This document shows positions 54,001-61,464 of a stretch of 64,000 nucleotides of DNA, in pieces (the stretch's first letter is position 1; each line of letters opens with the position of its first letter). The position numbers and the translations under genes were made by a program. Source of the stretch: Saprospiraceae bacterium (GTDB lineage: Bacteria; Bacteroidota; Bacteroidia; Chitinophagales; Saprospiraceae); contig JADKBS010000001.1 of assembly GCA_016714985.1 (NCBI GenBank), positions 763,001-827,000 of the forward strand, read 5' to 3'. A model generated the notes under the pieces. That model searched no databases. It was not told where the DNA came from and saw only the letters and a list, made by a program, of their open reading frames with translations.

Positions 54001-54897
54001 CAGTTCAACACGAGCGGCCTGAACTTCTCCACCTGCATGGTTGACGTACAGGTGACGGACAAGATCCACCCAGTGCTCGTGAGCTGCCCGCCGAACCAGC
54101 GGATCAGCTGCGACTGGTACGCCGACAACATCGAGACGCAGCTTGCCGGCCTTACGACCCCGGCACAGCGCTCTGCGCTGCTGACGAGCCTCGGCTTCGG
54201 CGTTCCGACGTACTACGACAACTGCGCCATCGACCTGCAGGTGACGTTCTCGACGAGCCTCGACCAGTGCCTCGAGGGCACGATCACCCGCTCATGGAAC
54301 AACACCCGCGACGGTGCGGGCAACGTGGCGCTGCAGCCCTGCACGCAGACGATCAACGTTGACCACGTGTCCGACTTTGCGGTCGAGTTCCCGGCCGACG
54401 TGACGATCAACTGCGGTGCCAACGTGCCGAACTTCGGCGAGCCGGAGATCTTCTACGAGACCTGCGAGCTGGTCGCCGTGACGAGCGACGACGAGACGTA
54501 CAACGTTGTGGCTGACGCCTGCTACAAGATCGTCCGCACGTGGACGGTAATCAACTGGTGCGTCGTCGGCAGCGAGATCGACCAGGAGGTCGTCGAGCAG
54601 CCGGAGAACCAGCTTGGCCTTGCGTTCCCGGCCTGCGACATCGACAACGACGGCGACTGCGACGCCCGCACCTTCCGTGATTCCTGGAGGGGCAGCGTGC
54701 CAGTTCCGAACCCGTTTGCGCCGACGGCCTACCGCCTGCGCCCCTTCGTGAACGATGCGCACACGCCGAACACGAACCCGGTACTGAACTTCCGCAACCC
54801 TGACACGGACATCGACACCGACCCATGGGACGGCTACATCACCTACCAGCAGGTGATCAAGGTGCAGGACAACGTGGACCCAGTGTTCACGAACGGC
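50843..54897. repeat. Long near-identical repeat blocks, copy 1 (paired with 59940-64000)
   Basis: Three blocks are almost identical at the DNA level to the second adhesin: 50843-51160 with 59940-60258, 51798-53495 with 60901-62598, and about 53520-54897 with 62620-64000. They are separated by clearly diverged islands (about 51345-51797 with 60445-60900, and 53496-53520 with 62599-62620). The blocks use C/G-ending codons almost throughout; the islands do not. Confidence 0.85.
51039..52121 (+). CDS. Giant adhesin A, fragment 3: P-domain and shaft start
   Basis: This contains a proprotein-convertase-type P domain (about 51290-51690: FDFSYIPAGIPVLDANLRLK, LPDLTVTLIAPDGTQRNVMT, FFDGKDASGTWTVRISDAVA), then shaft sequence nearly identical to the paralogue (WTATDDWENTASCTQIITIE, DDVIPPADVMWTCEQYDAFP). 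P domains are beta sandwiches often found in exported bacterial proteins. The frame ends because of one extra base near 52048 (cacgctcggtc here, cacgccggtc in the paralogue), which changes LGTPVTQDNPAINATN into LGTLGHAGQP. Confidence 0.8.
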   Translation: MDASYIGGPHTVKVTDVVTGQSCWGTIMVKDKLPPVIECRDITIPCTVDPATVNQPAPAIQGPQAIILDGLNDIIENGAGTSPRNYNFDFSYIPAGIPVLDANLRLKLTGHTWLPDLTVTLIAPDGTQRNVMTIGGCIGQEWPIDAVFSDEGTTITLCTELNAGGAELQALTGGVSQPTLMQFFDGKDASGTWTVRISDAVAGDDGVIEEVGVILDVNAPAVIPSDNCSGVNVTYVDSNQDAGTCDAGTIIRRWTATDDWENTASCTQIITIERPTLDDVIPPADVMWTCEQYDAFPNVTGVAALHPFIRDADPATSVIEVNLDPNCDDLDLNLGTLGHAGQPCHQRHEHGQRRPRLPRL

Positions 54898-55389
54898 TGC
54901 GTGGTACCCGACGTCTGCATCGAGGACAACGGCTGCACGGCGACGATCCTGTTGCCGGAGCCTGCGATCACGGAGTGCAGCGACCTGTACACGGTGACGG
55001 GCCACGTGCTCATCGGCGGCGTGTGGATCAACGGCTTCAGCCCGATCCTCGGCGTCTCCCCGGGCACCTACCAGGTGCGCTACGTGGCGAACGACAACTG
55101 CAACAACCAGACCCAGTGCCTGAGCACGGTGACGGTGAAGGACTGCAAGAAGCCTACGCCCTACTGCAAGAACGGCGTGATCATCGAGATCATGCAGACC
55201 GGCATGGTGGAGGTATGGGCGAGCGACCTGGACGCCGGCAGCTTCGACAACTGCCCGCCGACACAAGATCCCAAGCTCAGCTTCTCGGCCAACGTCAACG
55301 ACATCAGCCAGCTCTACACCTGCGACGACCTCGGCACGCAGGAAGTTGAGCTGTGGGTGACGTACGTGTCCCAACGGGCAGCGACGTAA
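52159..55389 (+). CDS. Giant adhesin A, fragment 4: shaft with second P domain and HYR-like modules
   Basis: This 1,076-codon frame holds most of the shaft. It includes TFKILRSWTLIDWC and CYKIVRTWTVINWC motifs, a second split P domain (VRLEKLWLEVDHERLSDLDI; LQITANNGGNGTSIDADFFD) and Cys-rich HYR-like modules (IHPVLVSCPPNQRISCDWYA, VDPVFTNGCVVPDVCIEDNG). Between 53214 and about 53319 the translation is out of frame for about 35 residues (RVPGRRARHVGTDRV). The paralogue reads GFQGDVLGTWELIVFDEVAG there, so an extra C and a later missing base compensate each other. Nearly all codons end in G or C. The frame is lost at about 55362-55371. Confidence 0.82.
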   Translation: MLALTGSGLPTFDGFPLNASCEITWDYDDLLINECAGTFKILRSWTLIDWCVNPYRVEKFDQIIKVVDNKAPVLELFAVAGETTSNYGTHDIPALGNGSNGSGPGVINGNQGGGCNQEPQLSGGTSFRALVQLPQSLTPEQFTNVRLEKLWLEVDHERLSDLDIFLRSPDNRILQITANNGGNGTSIDADFFDAAPGNVNEAQFNVIGDFKPEGHNQVQYSYANAFGQGFSPNYTATWNVTFNGAPQVFNFNLTQANAMNQLAQLMNANDPAAGIAPYVPNWTNNGAAGNTNTNLFFISGGYSGNGVQYGQLVITHTQTGTVTIINPTTHGASCGGFVGNISSFLQFDNPSLRVPGRRARHVGTDRVRRSGRRHRQGGELEAVLLDLPLTIDVYNASTPQNSGPHAVCQGSVVVPPVDGYDNCSGIASYKSELWTIVPGSNPALPMTLLASVNTNGGVFNNVPLFQNGANARYIVRHYAKDGCNNTSFIDRVIQLRDKVPPTPICVEYTEISITNNSNQTGGSCSRLYAEDLDRASYDNCKPVYFLMAKMNAATSPNIFNRCYYPYRDFCCSEIGNQQVILLVLDTDPAPLFSTQNNASLGCDGTPGLFLSSNFQFNTSGLNFSTCMVDVQVTDKIHPVLVSCPPNQRISCDWYADNIETQLAGLTTPAQRSALLTSLGFGVPTYYDNCAIDLQVTFSTSLDQCLEGTITRSWNNTRDGAGNVALQPCTQTINVDHVSDFAVEFPADVTINCGANVPNFGEPEIFYETCELVAVTSDDETYNVVADACYKIVRTWTVINWCVVGSEIDQEVVEQPENQLGLAFPACDIDNDGDCDARTFRDSWRGSVPVPNPFAPTAYRLRPFVNDAHTPNTNPVLNFRNPDTDIDTDPWDGYITYQQVIKVQDNVDPVFTNGCVVPDVCIEDNGCTATILLPEPAITECSDLYTVTGHVLIGGVWINGFSPILGVSPGTYQVRYVANDNCNNQTQCLSTVTVKDCKKPTPYCKNGVIIEIMQTGMVEVWASDLDAGSFDNCPPTQDPKLSFSANVNDISQLYTCDDLGTQEVELWVTYVSQRAAT

Positions 55390-56468
55390 CGGTTACGCCA
55401 GTACTGGACGAGAACCCGCTGAACGGCGTGTCCACGTTCGACCTGGTGCTGATCAGCAAGCACATCCTTGGCGTGACGCCGCTTGGCAGCCCGTACAAGA
55501 TCATCGCAGCCGACGCCAACCGCTCCAACAGCGTGACGACGTTCGACCTGGTTGAGATCCGCAAGCTCATCCTGTTCATCAACAGCGACTTCCCGAACAA
55601 CACGTCCTGGAGGTTCGTTGACGCAGCGCACAGCTTTGCGAACCCGGCGAACCCGTTTGCCGCTTCGTTCCCAGAGGTGGTCAACCTGAACGACGTGGTT
55701 GTTGACCAGTTGAACAGGGACTTCGTGGCCGTTAAGGTCGGCGACGTCAACGGCTCCGCCGCAGTCAACCTCCTCGGTTCTGCCGAAGAGCGCAACAAGG
55801 TGGGCGACCTGGTGCTGAACGCAGACGACATGGAGTTGGTTGCTGGCCAAGAGTACACTGTTGAGTTCAAGGCCACCGACTTCAACGTCAGCGGCTACCA
55901 GTTCAGCATGAACTTCGACGCCAAGGCACTCGAGTTCGCTGGCATCGCTGCCGGCCTTGCCGACGCCAGCAACTTCGGCACCACGATGGTGAAGGAGGGC
56001 GTGCTGACCGCCAGCTGGAACAGCGACGATGCGAAGGCACTTGCCAACGGCGAGGTGGTGTTCGGCCTGACGTTCAGGGCGCTGCAGAGCGGCCGCCTGA
56101 GCGAGCAGCTGAGCATCAGCAGCAGCCACACGGCAGCAGAGGCGTACAGCAGCACCAACGGGCTGATGAACGTTGCGCTTTCGTTCAACAACAAGCTGGT
56201 GACCGGTTCCTTCGACCTGTACCAGAACACACCGAACCCGTTCGCCAGCGTCACGACGATTGGCTTCTATCTGCCCGAAGCAACTTCTGCGACGCTGACG
56301 ATCAGCGATGTCCAAGGTAAAGTGGTGCGCGTAATCGAAGGCGACTACAGCAAAGGCCACAACACGGTGAACCTGAAGCGCGACGACTTCGGTGCCGCCG
56401 GTGTACTGTACTACCGCTTGGACGCCGGCAGCGATAGCGCTACCCGGAAGATGATCCTGGTGGACTAA
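55353..56468 (+). CDS. Giant adhesin A, fragment 5: dockerin, cohesin-like and T9SS end
   Basis: This is the C-terminal part of adhesin A. It has a dockerin-like module (NPLNGVSTFDLVLISKHILG ... DANRSNSVTTFDLVEIRKLI ... VKVGDVNGSAAVN) and a cohesin-like sandwich (MELVAGQEYTVEFKATDFNV, GYQFSMNFDAKALEFAGIAA). The T9SS type A sorting domain follows (FDLYQNTPNPFASVTTIGFY, FGAAGVLYYRLDAGSDSATR). Compared with adhesins 1 and 2, about 65-70 residues are missing at the junction (VELWVT then directly VPTGSDVTVTP): the end of the last HYR module and the regulatory-like linker. This is either a real deletion or an assembly collapse. The GTG at 55353 is not a genuine start. Confidence 0.82.
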   Translation: MGDVRVPTGSDVTVTPVLDENPLNGVSTFDLVLISKHILGVTPLGSPYKIIAADANRSNSVTTFDLVEIRKLILFINSDFPNNTSWRFVDAAHSFANPANPFAASFPEVVNLNDVVVDQLNRDFVAVKVGDVNGSAAVNLLGSAEERNKVGDLVLNADDMELVAGQEYTVEFKATDFNVSGYQFSMNFDAKALEFAGIAAGLADASNFGTTMVKEGVLTASWNSDDAKALANGEVVFGLTFRALQSGRLSEQLSISSSHTAAEAYSSTNGLMNVALSFNNKLVTGSFDLYQNTPNPFASVTTIGFYLPEATSATLTISDVQGKVVRVIEGDYSKGHNTVNLKRDDFGAAGVLYYRLDAGSDSATRKMILVD

Positions 56469-56491
56469 GAAAGACAACACAGCGAACGTGA

Positions 56492-56515
56492 GCAGTTGGC
56501 AGCAATGCCAACTGC
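56492..56515 (+). terminator. Strong hairpin after adhesin A
   Basis: gcagttggca and tgccaactgc form a perfect 10-bp stem with a 4-base loop. An outer stem pairs cagcgaa with ttcgctg, and the outermost aagaaag pairs with ctttctt near 56537. There is no T-tract. It begins inside the stop region of adhesin A. Confidence 0.6.
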
Positions 56516-56613
56516 CACTTTTCGCTGGTGCTTTCTTACAGGCACGAATATGAAGAAATGCACCAGGGACCGTTTTCAGTAATGAAATAAAGACTTAAAT
56601 CGGTTTTTGGGAT

Positions 56614-56649
56614 GGCCTCTCTCCACTCGCGTGGAGGGGGGCTTTTTTT
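56614..56649 (+). terminator. Rho-independent terminator
   Basis: gcctctctccac pairs with gtggagggggGC-type sequence around the loop tcgc, followed by T7. It probably ends the adhesin A transcript together with the hairpin at 56492. Confidence 0.75.
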
Positions 56650-56680
56650 GTTTTAACCAACAGAACGCATAAAATTTGAA

Positions 56681-56942
56681 TGGCTGCTTAGTTCTACTTT
56701 GTCACTTTAGAAAAATCCCGAAGGGATTCAATATGAATAGCCCCCCATGCAATTGGGGGAATTGGTAGTTTTAGTCTCAAAGAAAACCCTGAAAGGGTTG
56801 AAGGTGACCGGAGCCAGTTGAAATTTAACCCTTTCAGGGTCTTGTAACTGAATTTTTCTAAAATAACAAAGTAGAATTAGGGGGTATGGGAGTAGAGAGA
56901 AAAAACTTCATTTTTCTCTCTGCTCCCATACCAAAGCAGTTG
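56681..56942. mobile_element. MITE copy C, apparently interrupted by a second miniature element
   Basis: The right part (56877-56942) has the same purine/pyrimidine hairpin type as copies A and B (ggtatgggagtagagagaaa at 56883, complement ending 56932) and ends aaagcagttgc, like the family end taagtagttgc. The matching left end is ggctgcttag at 56682-56691. Between them lies a different element (56692-56876). Removing it leaves a continuous long hairpin. No clear 8-bp target duplication is visible for this copy. Confidence 0.55.
56692..56876. mobile_element. Second miniature element, ends ttctactttgt
   Basis: The element is 185 bp long. Its terminal inverted repeat of about 25 bp runs from ttctactttgtcactttagaa inwards on the left and has its complement at 56852-56876, with two mismatches. 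It is flanked by the 4-bp direct repeat ttag. Internally it has aaccctgaaagggtt paired with aaccctttcagggt, and cccgaagggattcaatatga with a cccc/gggg hairpin. I recall this kind of sequence as a common intergenic repeat in Bacteroidota, from memory only. Confidence 0.65.
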
Positions 56943-57052
56943 CCATCATTTATCATTCACTGCCGAGGGGGAAGGAAATGAACTTTTTTATCGAGTAACA
57001 CCCATGTTGACGAAGGTCACTGAAACAATTGATAAATATCGCTTTGAAAAAA

Positions 57053-57083
57053 TTTGAAAATTTTCGAGAAACAAGTAACTTTG
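57053..57083 (+). promoter_or_regulatory. Full Bacteroidota promoter, TTTG-N19-TAACTTTG
   Basis: TTTG at 57053-57056 and TAACTTTG at 57076-57083 with a 19-bp spacer match the TTTG-N19to21-TAnnTTTG consensus exactly. It points toward leader 2 and would give a leader of about 650 nt. Confidence 0.55.
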
Positions 57084-57184
57084 TACTTGTTTTGATAAAA
57101 ATCCTACTTTGATTGATTCAATGGACAATTTTTTCCATGTGTTATTTGGGGACTTTGGGTAGGCGAAAAAGTAGGATATGGCGC

Positions 57185-57192
57185 TAAGTTTG
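57185..57192 (+). promoter_or_regulatory. Conserved -7 box of leader 2 (TAAGTTTG)
   Basis: TAAGTTTG followed by tattct is the counterpart of TAAATTTG-tattct at 48168 in leader 1. The shared actttgggta lies the same 27 bases upstream of both boxes. Confidence 0.5.
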
Positions 57193-57538
57193 TATTCTTT
57201 TTTTTAGAATGCGAATTCAAAAATTTTAGACAGCAAGATTTCAGAATTATAATCCAAATCCGTGAACAGCTATGGTTCAACTTTACTTCTTTCCACAGAC
57301 CGATTCCATACCTTACAGTCTGAACGCCTTTCAGCACCATTCAATTGATTCCTTGTCACTATTCTCAACTTCGATTGCTGGAGGAAGCAATATTCGGAGG
57401 GTTTCCTATTTCTGATTTTTGCGCTTAGAAAGTTCTGATTTTTCTTTAACCATATACACACATCAATAGCAAATCACCTTGATTTTCAGGAGGTTGCTGT
57501 TGGTTTTTGCTAGTAAATGACAAATTGTAATCCCATCT

Positions 57539-57614
57539 GTAAGACGAATCTTACGCTTGTTGCCCATGTAGAAAGGGGTAGTGTTTTGCTGTTGGAGCAA
57601 GCCACTACCCCTTT
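57539..57614 (+). promoter_or_regulatory. Paired hairpins in leader 2
   Basis: gtaaga-cgaa-tcttac (57539-57554) is a perfect 6-bp stem with a tetraloop; acgaatcttac is conserved at 48530-48540. It is followed by aaaggggtagtg (57572-57583) pairing perfectly with cactacccctttt-type sequence (57603-57614). The position corresponds to the terminator hairpin in leader 1, but the stem sequence differs completely. Conserved position with different bases suggests a selected structure. Confidence 0.55.
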
Positions 57615-57738
57615 CTTGTTGTATGGCATCGGACATCAGCTGGGGTTGTAGAAAAGCAAGGTGATTTCAAGTGTAGGCATCAACGCCTCGCTACAAATTG
57701 CTCTTTATATCAATATTTTTAACTAAAAATTTTAACTT

Positions 57739-58185
57739 ATGGAAAAAGTGAAATTCAAAGTTGTCTTGGGGGCACTTTCCTTCGCATTCTTTCTCATCAT
57801 AGGGATGAATAGAGTGGAAGCTCAAGTTTCCTCGACGACTGTTGGCACGGGCGTTCCAAACGCTAAGCCAGGGTCACCAGCGGCAGTTGCGAATGTCCCA
57901 CAGGGGAACTTCGTGAATGCAGATGACGCACAGGTGGTTTTGGCCAACGAAATGGCCGCTTTGAAAGATCAGTTGGCAGCACTTACGCCTGGCAACTACA
58001 TCTATACTTCTGTCGAGTTGCATTATGTTTATTATGGTGAAATCGACAATGCATTGAAGGCCGGAGCGACGGTGCCGAACAGCATCGTACAAGGGCTTGG
58101 TATTTTTATGAGCGATGCTTACAACGTGAACACGGCTACCTTGAACCAACTCCGCCAAGCTGCCATCAGCTTGCTGGATATCTAA
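57739..58185 (+). CDS. Small secreted helical protein, adhesin-module copy 2
   Basis: This 148-residue paralogue of the product of 48739-49188 has the signal peptide MEKVKFKVVLGALSFAFFLI and cleavage near VEAQV. The leader sequence is nearly the same as in copy 1 while the mature part has diverged strongly. PQGNF, the LANEMAALKDQLA helix, the Tyr-rich stretch (YIYTSVELHYVYYGEI), AGATVPNSIVQGLG and the LRQAAISLLD end are kept. The mature part is helical, with no Cys and no sorting tail. It precedes the second giant adhesin by 60 bp. Function is unknown; the pairing with an adhesin in both copies is the main clue. Confidence 0.75.
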   Translation: MEKVKFKVVLGALSFAFFLIIGMNRVEAQVSSTTVGTGVPNAKPGSPAAVANVPQGNFVNADDAQVVLANEMAALKDQLAALTPGNYIYTSVELHYVYYGEIDNALKAGATVPNSIVQGLGIFMSDAYNVNTATLNQLRQAAISLLDI

Positions 58186-58245
58186 GCATCATGGTTTTTT
58201 CTCGATGTTTTTTGAAATCATTTCTTATTAACAAATCTTAATCTC

Positions 58246-61200
58246 ATGCGAAAAGTAAATTATACATGGCAAAACCTCAAAACGTGGCTTGCCTTGGTAT
58301 TGCTTGGGGTAAGCGCCATAGGCTACTCCCAGGCTACGTTCACAGGGGCTAACTTCAACATTCCGCTTGCTGCGGGTGCCACTTCTGGCGCTGCCTCTGG
58401 TACTGTTGGCGTTGCCTGCGTTGGCCAAATCGCCAACGGCGCCAACATAACGTTGAGCGTAAACTTTGCCCACACTTTCGTGGGCGACCTCAACATGTGG
58501 CTGACTGCACCAAGCGGCCAGGTGTTGGAGTTGAGCACCCGCAACGGCGGCGGCAACAACAACATGAACGTTGTCTTCTCCGATGCTGGTGCCAACAATA
58601 TTGCTTCAATTGTTTCCACAGCTTCAACTGGTATTGGCTGCCCAACGACAACCAATGCCTATAGCGGTACACTCCGCCCAGAAGGTCGGAACAACGTGAT
58701 TACTGCTTTCAACGTTGCTCCTTCCAACGTCCCTGCTGTTGGTACTTTTACCTTTGCCAACACCTTCTCGGGTGTGAACGCAAATGGTAACTGGACCCTG
58801 ACCATTGACGACGGTGTGGGTGGCGATGCAGGTAACACTTGTGCTTGGTCCATCAGCTTTGCTGGGGTACCAGCACCTGCTGCATGTACCTTCGTGGGTG
58901 GCCCGGTTCTTCCTACCTTGAACCTTTCTACGGCTGTTGACAACTGCGTAGGCGTACCCGTTGCAGTTCCTGCAACGCAGGGTGATTGCGCTGGCGCTGT
59001 GGTTCAAGCTAGCGTAAACGGTGGCGCCTTTGCCCCAGTTGTTGGCCCAACAATCCCTGGCTTGCCTGTTGGCGCCAACACGATTGTTTGGAGGGTGACG
59101 AATGCTTGCCTTCAGGTGAGCACTGCTACGCAAACAGTGAACGTAGCTGACCTTGTACCACCGGTAATCACTTGCCCGGCTAACATCGTCATCAACCTCG
59201 ACGCTGGCGAGTGCTGTGCATTCGTCAACTACAACGTAACGGCTACCGACAACTGTCCGTCATTTGGCCCTGTCGCAAGCGCACAGTTTCCAACCACGAT
59301 ACTGCCACACGGTGGTGGTGCCATCACGGTGGCTGGCAACAACGCTCCAGGCGGTTTCTTCTTTAACCTGACCAACACCTCGGGTGGCCCAGTTCAGGTT
59401 ACTGGTTACCAAGTACGCTTTGGTTCATCACAGTTTGGTGTGGTTCCATCGCCACGTACGGTTAACACCTATTATACTACAACTGCAACGACGTTCGCCG
59501 GCAACACTGGCAACGCTGGTGCTTGGACTTCTTCTGGCGCAGCTTCCGTAACGGTTGCCGGTCCTAACTCTGAGTTCTCTCAGGTTAACCTGAGTGCTCC
59601 GTTCACGCTTGCTGCTGGCGCAACCAAGGGTATCTACCTTTTTGGTACGCAATCAAGCCTTGTTTACAACGGCGCTGCCGGCTATGTTGCTACTGTTACA
59701 CAAGGCATTCTTACTGCCAACTTCGGTTCTTCCAGCACGGGTCTCTTCGGTGGCACGATTGCCAACCGCACGGGTAACGTGGTAGTTCAGTACAGGGCTT
59801 CGCTGGCTGCACCGCCTATCACACAGACTGCTGGCTCGCCTTCAGGCAGCGAGTTCTGCGTTGGAACCACAACGAACTGCTTCACAGCTACCGATAACGT
59901 AGGTCTTACAGCTTCCTGCTGCTTCGACGTGGTCATCCGTGAGTACGCCAACCCATCACAGCAGATGGCCTGCAACGACAACGTGCAGATCAGCCTCGAC
60001 CAGAACTGCGAGGCAGTGATTGGCGCCGACGACATCCTCGAGGGCGGCCTCTACGGCTGCTACGACACCCGCTACAGCACGATGATCATCACGCCGATGG
60101 GCGGCATCATCAGCGGCCCGAACGGCGAGGCCATCGTGGACGCCTCCTACATCGGCGGCCCGCACACGGTGAAGGTCACGGACGTGGTCACCGGCCAGAG
60201 CTGCTGGGGCACGATCATGGTGAAGGACAAGCTCCCACCGGTGATCGAGTGCCGCGACATCGTTATTCCTTGCACGGTTGACCCTGCAACAATTAACGAG
60301 CCAGCTCCTGCGCTTGTTGGCCCACAGGCCATCATCTATGACGGCCTCAACGACATTATCGAGAACGGCGCTGGCACTTCGCCACGCAACTACAATTTCG
60401 ACTTCAGCTATATCCCTGCTGGTATCCCCGTATTGGATGCCAATGTACGTGTGAAGCTGACTGGCCACACCTTCTTGCCAGACCTCGTCATGACATTGAT
60501 TGCGCCAGATGGCACATCAAGAAGAATCTTTGGCTTGACGGGTTGCACAGGTGCTGAATGGGATATTGATGTGATTTGGGACGATGAAGGTTCGGGCGGT
60601 TTGACCGCTTGCGCAGCGCTTAATGCTGGTGGTGCCAACCTCCAGTGCTTGGAACTGCCTGGCGTTCAGAACCCGAACGTGCTTAACTTCTTCGACGGCA
60701 AGGATGCCAGTGGCACTTGGACGTTGAGGATTGAGGATACATTTGCTGCTGATGATGGTATAATCGAAGAAGTAGGTGTTATTCTCGAAGTTAATGCACC
60801 CGCTATTGTTCCTACTGACAACTGCAGCAACGTAACGCTTACGCACTTCGACAGCTATGTTGACGCTGGCACTTGTGACGCTGGTCAAATTACCAGGACT
60901 TGGACCGCCACCGACGACTGGGAGAACGCTGCCAGCTGCGTACAGATCATCACCATCGAGCGCCCGACGCTCGACGACGTGATCCCGCCTGCCGACGTGA
61001 TGTGGACCTGCGAGCAGTACGATGCGTTCCCGAACGTGACGGGCGTTGCCGCACTGCACCCGTTCATCAGGGACGCCGACCCTGCGACCTCGGTCATCGA
61101 GGTGAACCTCGACCCGAACTGCGACGACCTCGACCTTAACCTGGGCACGCCGGTCACGCAGGACAACCCTGCCATCAACGCCACGAACACGGCCAACGGC

Positions 61201-61464
61201 GGCCTCGGCTGCCCCGGCTCGAACCCGTTCTTCGGCAACAACGGCCTCGACGACGCTGACGTTCTCGCGCATCACCGGCTCCGGCCTGCCGACCTTCGAC
61301 GGCTTCCCGCTGAACGCCAGCTGCGAGATCACCTGGGACTACGACGACCTGCTCATCAACGAGTGCGCCGGCACGTTCAAGATACTCCGTCGCTGGACGC
61401 TCATCGACTGGTGCGTGAACCCGTACCGTGTAGAAGAGTACGACCAGATCATCAAGGTAGTTGA
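58246..61464 (+). CDS. Giant adhesin B, fragment 1: P-domain head, HYR, P domain
   Basis: Second giant adhesin, with signal peptide LKTWLALVLLGVSAIGYSQ. The head (about residues 30-210) is a P domain (ITLSVNFAHTFVGDLNMWLT, NGNWTLTIDDGVGGDAGNTC), where adhesin A has a CUB-like head. An HYR module follows (VPPVITCPANIVINLDAGEC) with its own insert (about 59275-59830: GGGAITVAGNNAPGGFFFNL, GFTLAAGATKGIYLF-type). The shared shaft then begins at 59940, with a diverged P domain at 60445-60780. T-ending codons mark the head, insert and P domain; G/C-ending codons mark the shaft. One extra base near 61268 (gttctcgcgcatcaccgg versus gtgctggcgctgaccgg in adhesin A) breaks the frame after DDADVLA. Confidence 0.82.
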   Translation: MRKVNYTWQNLKTWLALVLLGVSAIGYSQATFTGANFNIPLAAGATSGAASGTVGVACVGQIANGANITLSVNFAHTFVGDLNMWLTAPSGQVLELSTRNGGGNNNMNVVFSDAGANNIASIVSTASTGIGCPTTTNAYSGTLRPEGRNNVITAFNVAPSNVPAVGTFTFANTFSGVNANGNWTLTIDDGVGGDAGNTCAWSISFAGVPAPAACTFVGGPVLPTLNLSTAVDNCVGVPVAVPATQGDCAGAVVQASVNGGAFAPVVGPTIPGLPVGANTIVWRVTNACLQVSTATQTVNVADLVPPVITCPANIVINLDAGECCAFVNYNVTATDNCPSFGPVASAQFPTTILPHGGGAITVAGNNAPGGFFFNLTNTSGGPVQVTGYQVRFGSSQFGVVPSPRTVNTYYTTTATTFAGNTGNAGAWTSSGAASVTVAGPNSEFSQVNLSAPFTLAAGATKGIYLFGTQSSLVYNGAAGYVATVTQGILTANFGSSSTGLFGGTIANRTGNVVVQYRASLAAPPITQTAGSPSGSEFCVGTTTNCFTATDNVGLTASCCFDVVIREYANPSQQMACNDNVQISLDQNCEAVIGADDILEGGLYGCYDTRYSTMIITPMGGIISGPNGEAIVDASYIGGPHTVKVTDVVTGQSCWGTIMVKDKLPPVIECRDIVIPCTVDPATINEPAPALVGPQAIIYDGLNDIIENGAGTSPRNYNFDFSYIPAGIPVLDANVRVKLTGHTFLPDLVMTLIAPDGTSRRIFGLTGCTGAEWDIDVIWDDEGSGGLTACAALNAGGANLQCLELPGVQNPNVLNFFDGKDASGTWTLRIEDTFAADDGIIEEVGVILEVNAPAIVPTDNCSNVTLTHFDSYVDAGTCDAGQITRTWTATDDWENAASCVQIITIERPTLDDVIPPADVMWTCEQYDAFPNVTGVAALHPFIRDADPATSVIEVNLDPNCDDLDLNLGTPVTQDNPAINATNTANGGLGCPGSNPFFGNNGLDDADVLAHHRLRPADLRRLPAERQLRDHLGLRRPAHQRVRRHVQDTPSLDAHRLVREPVPCRRVRPDHQGS

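Larger units (their letters stand above)
56943..57738. other. Intergenic region with leader copy 2
   Basis: No gene is supported. It holds a consensus promoter (57053-57083) and then, from about 57150, the second copy of the leader seen at 48130-48738, ending at the small secreted-protein gene. Confidence 0.65.

Noticed and set aside
56692..56876. Small structured RNA or riboswitch
   Set aside because: The terminal inverted repeats and flanking ttag fit a miniature insertion element better.
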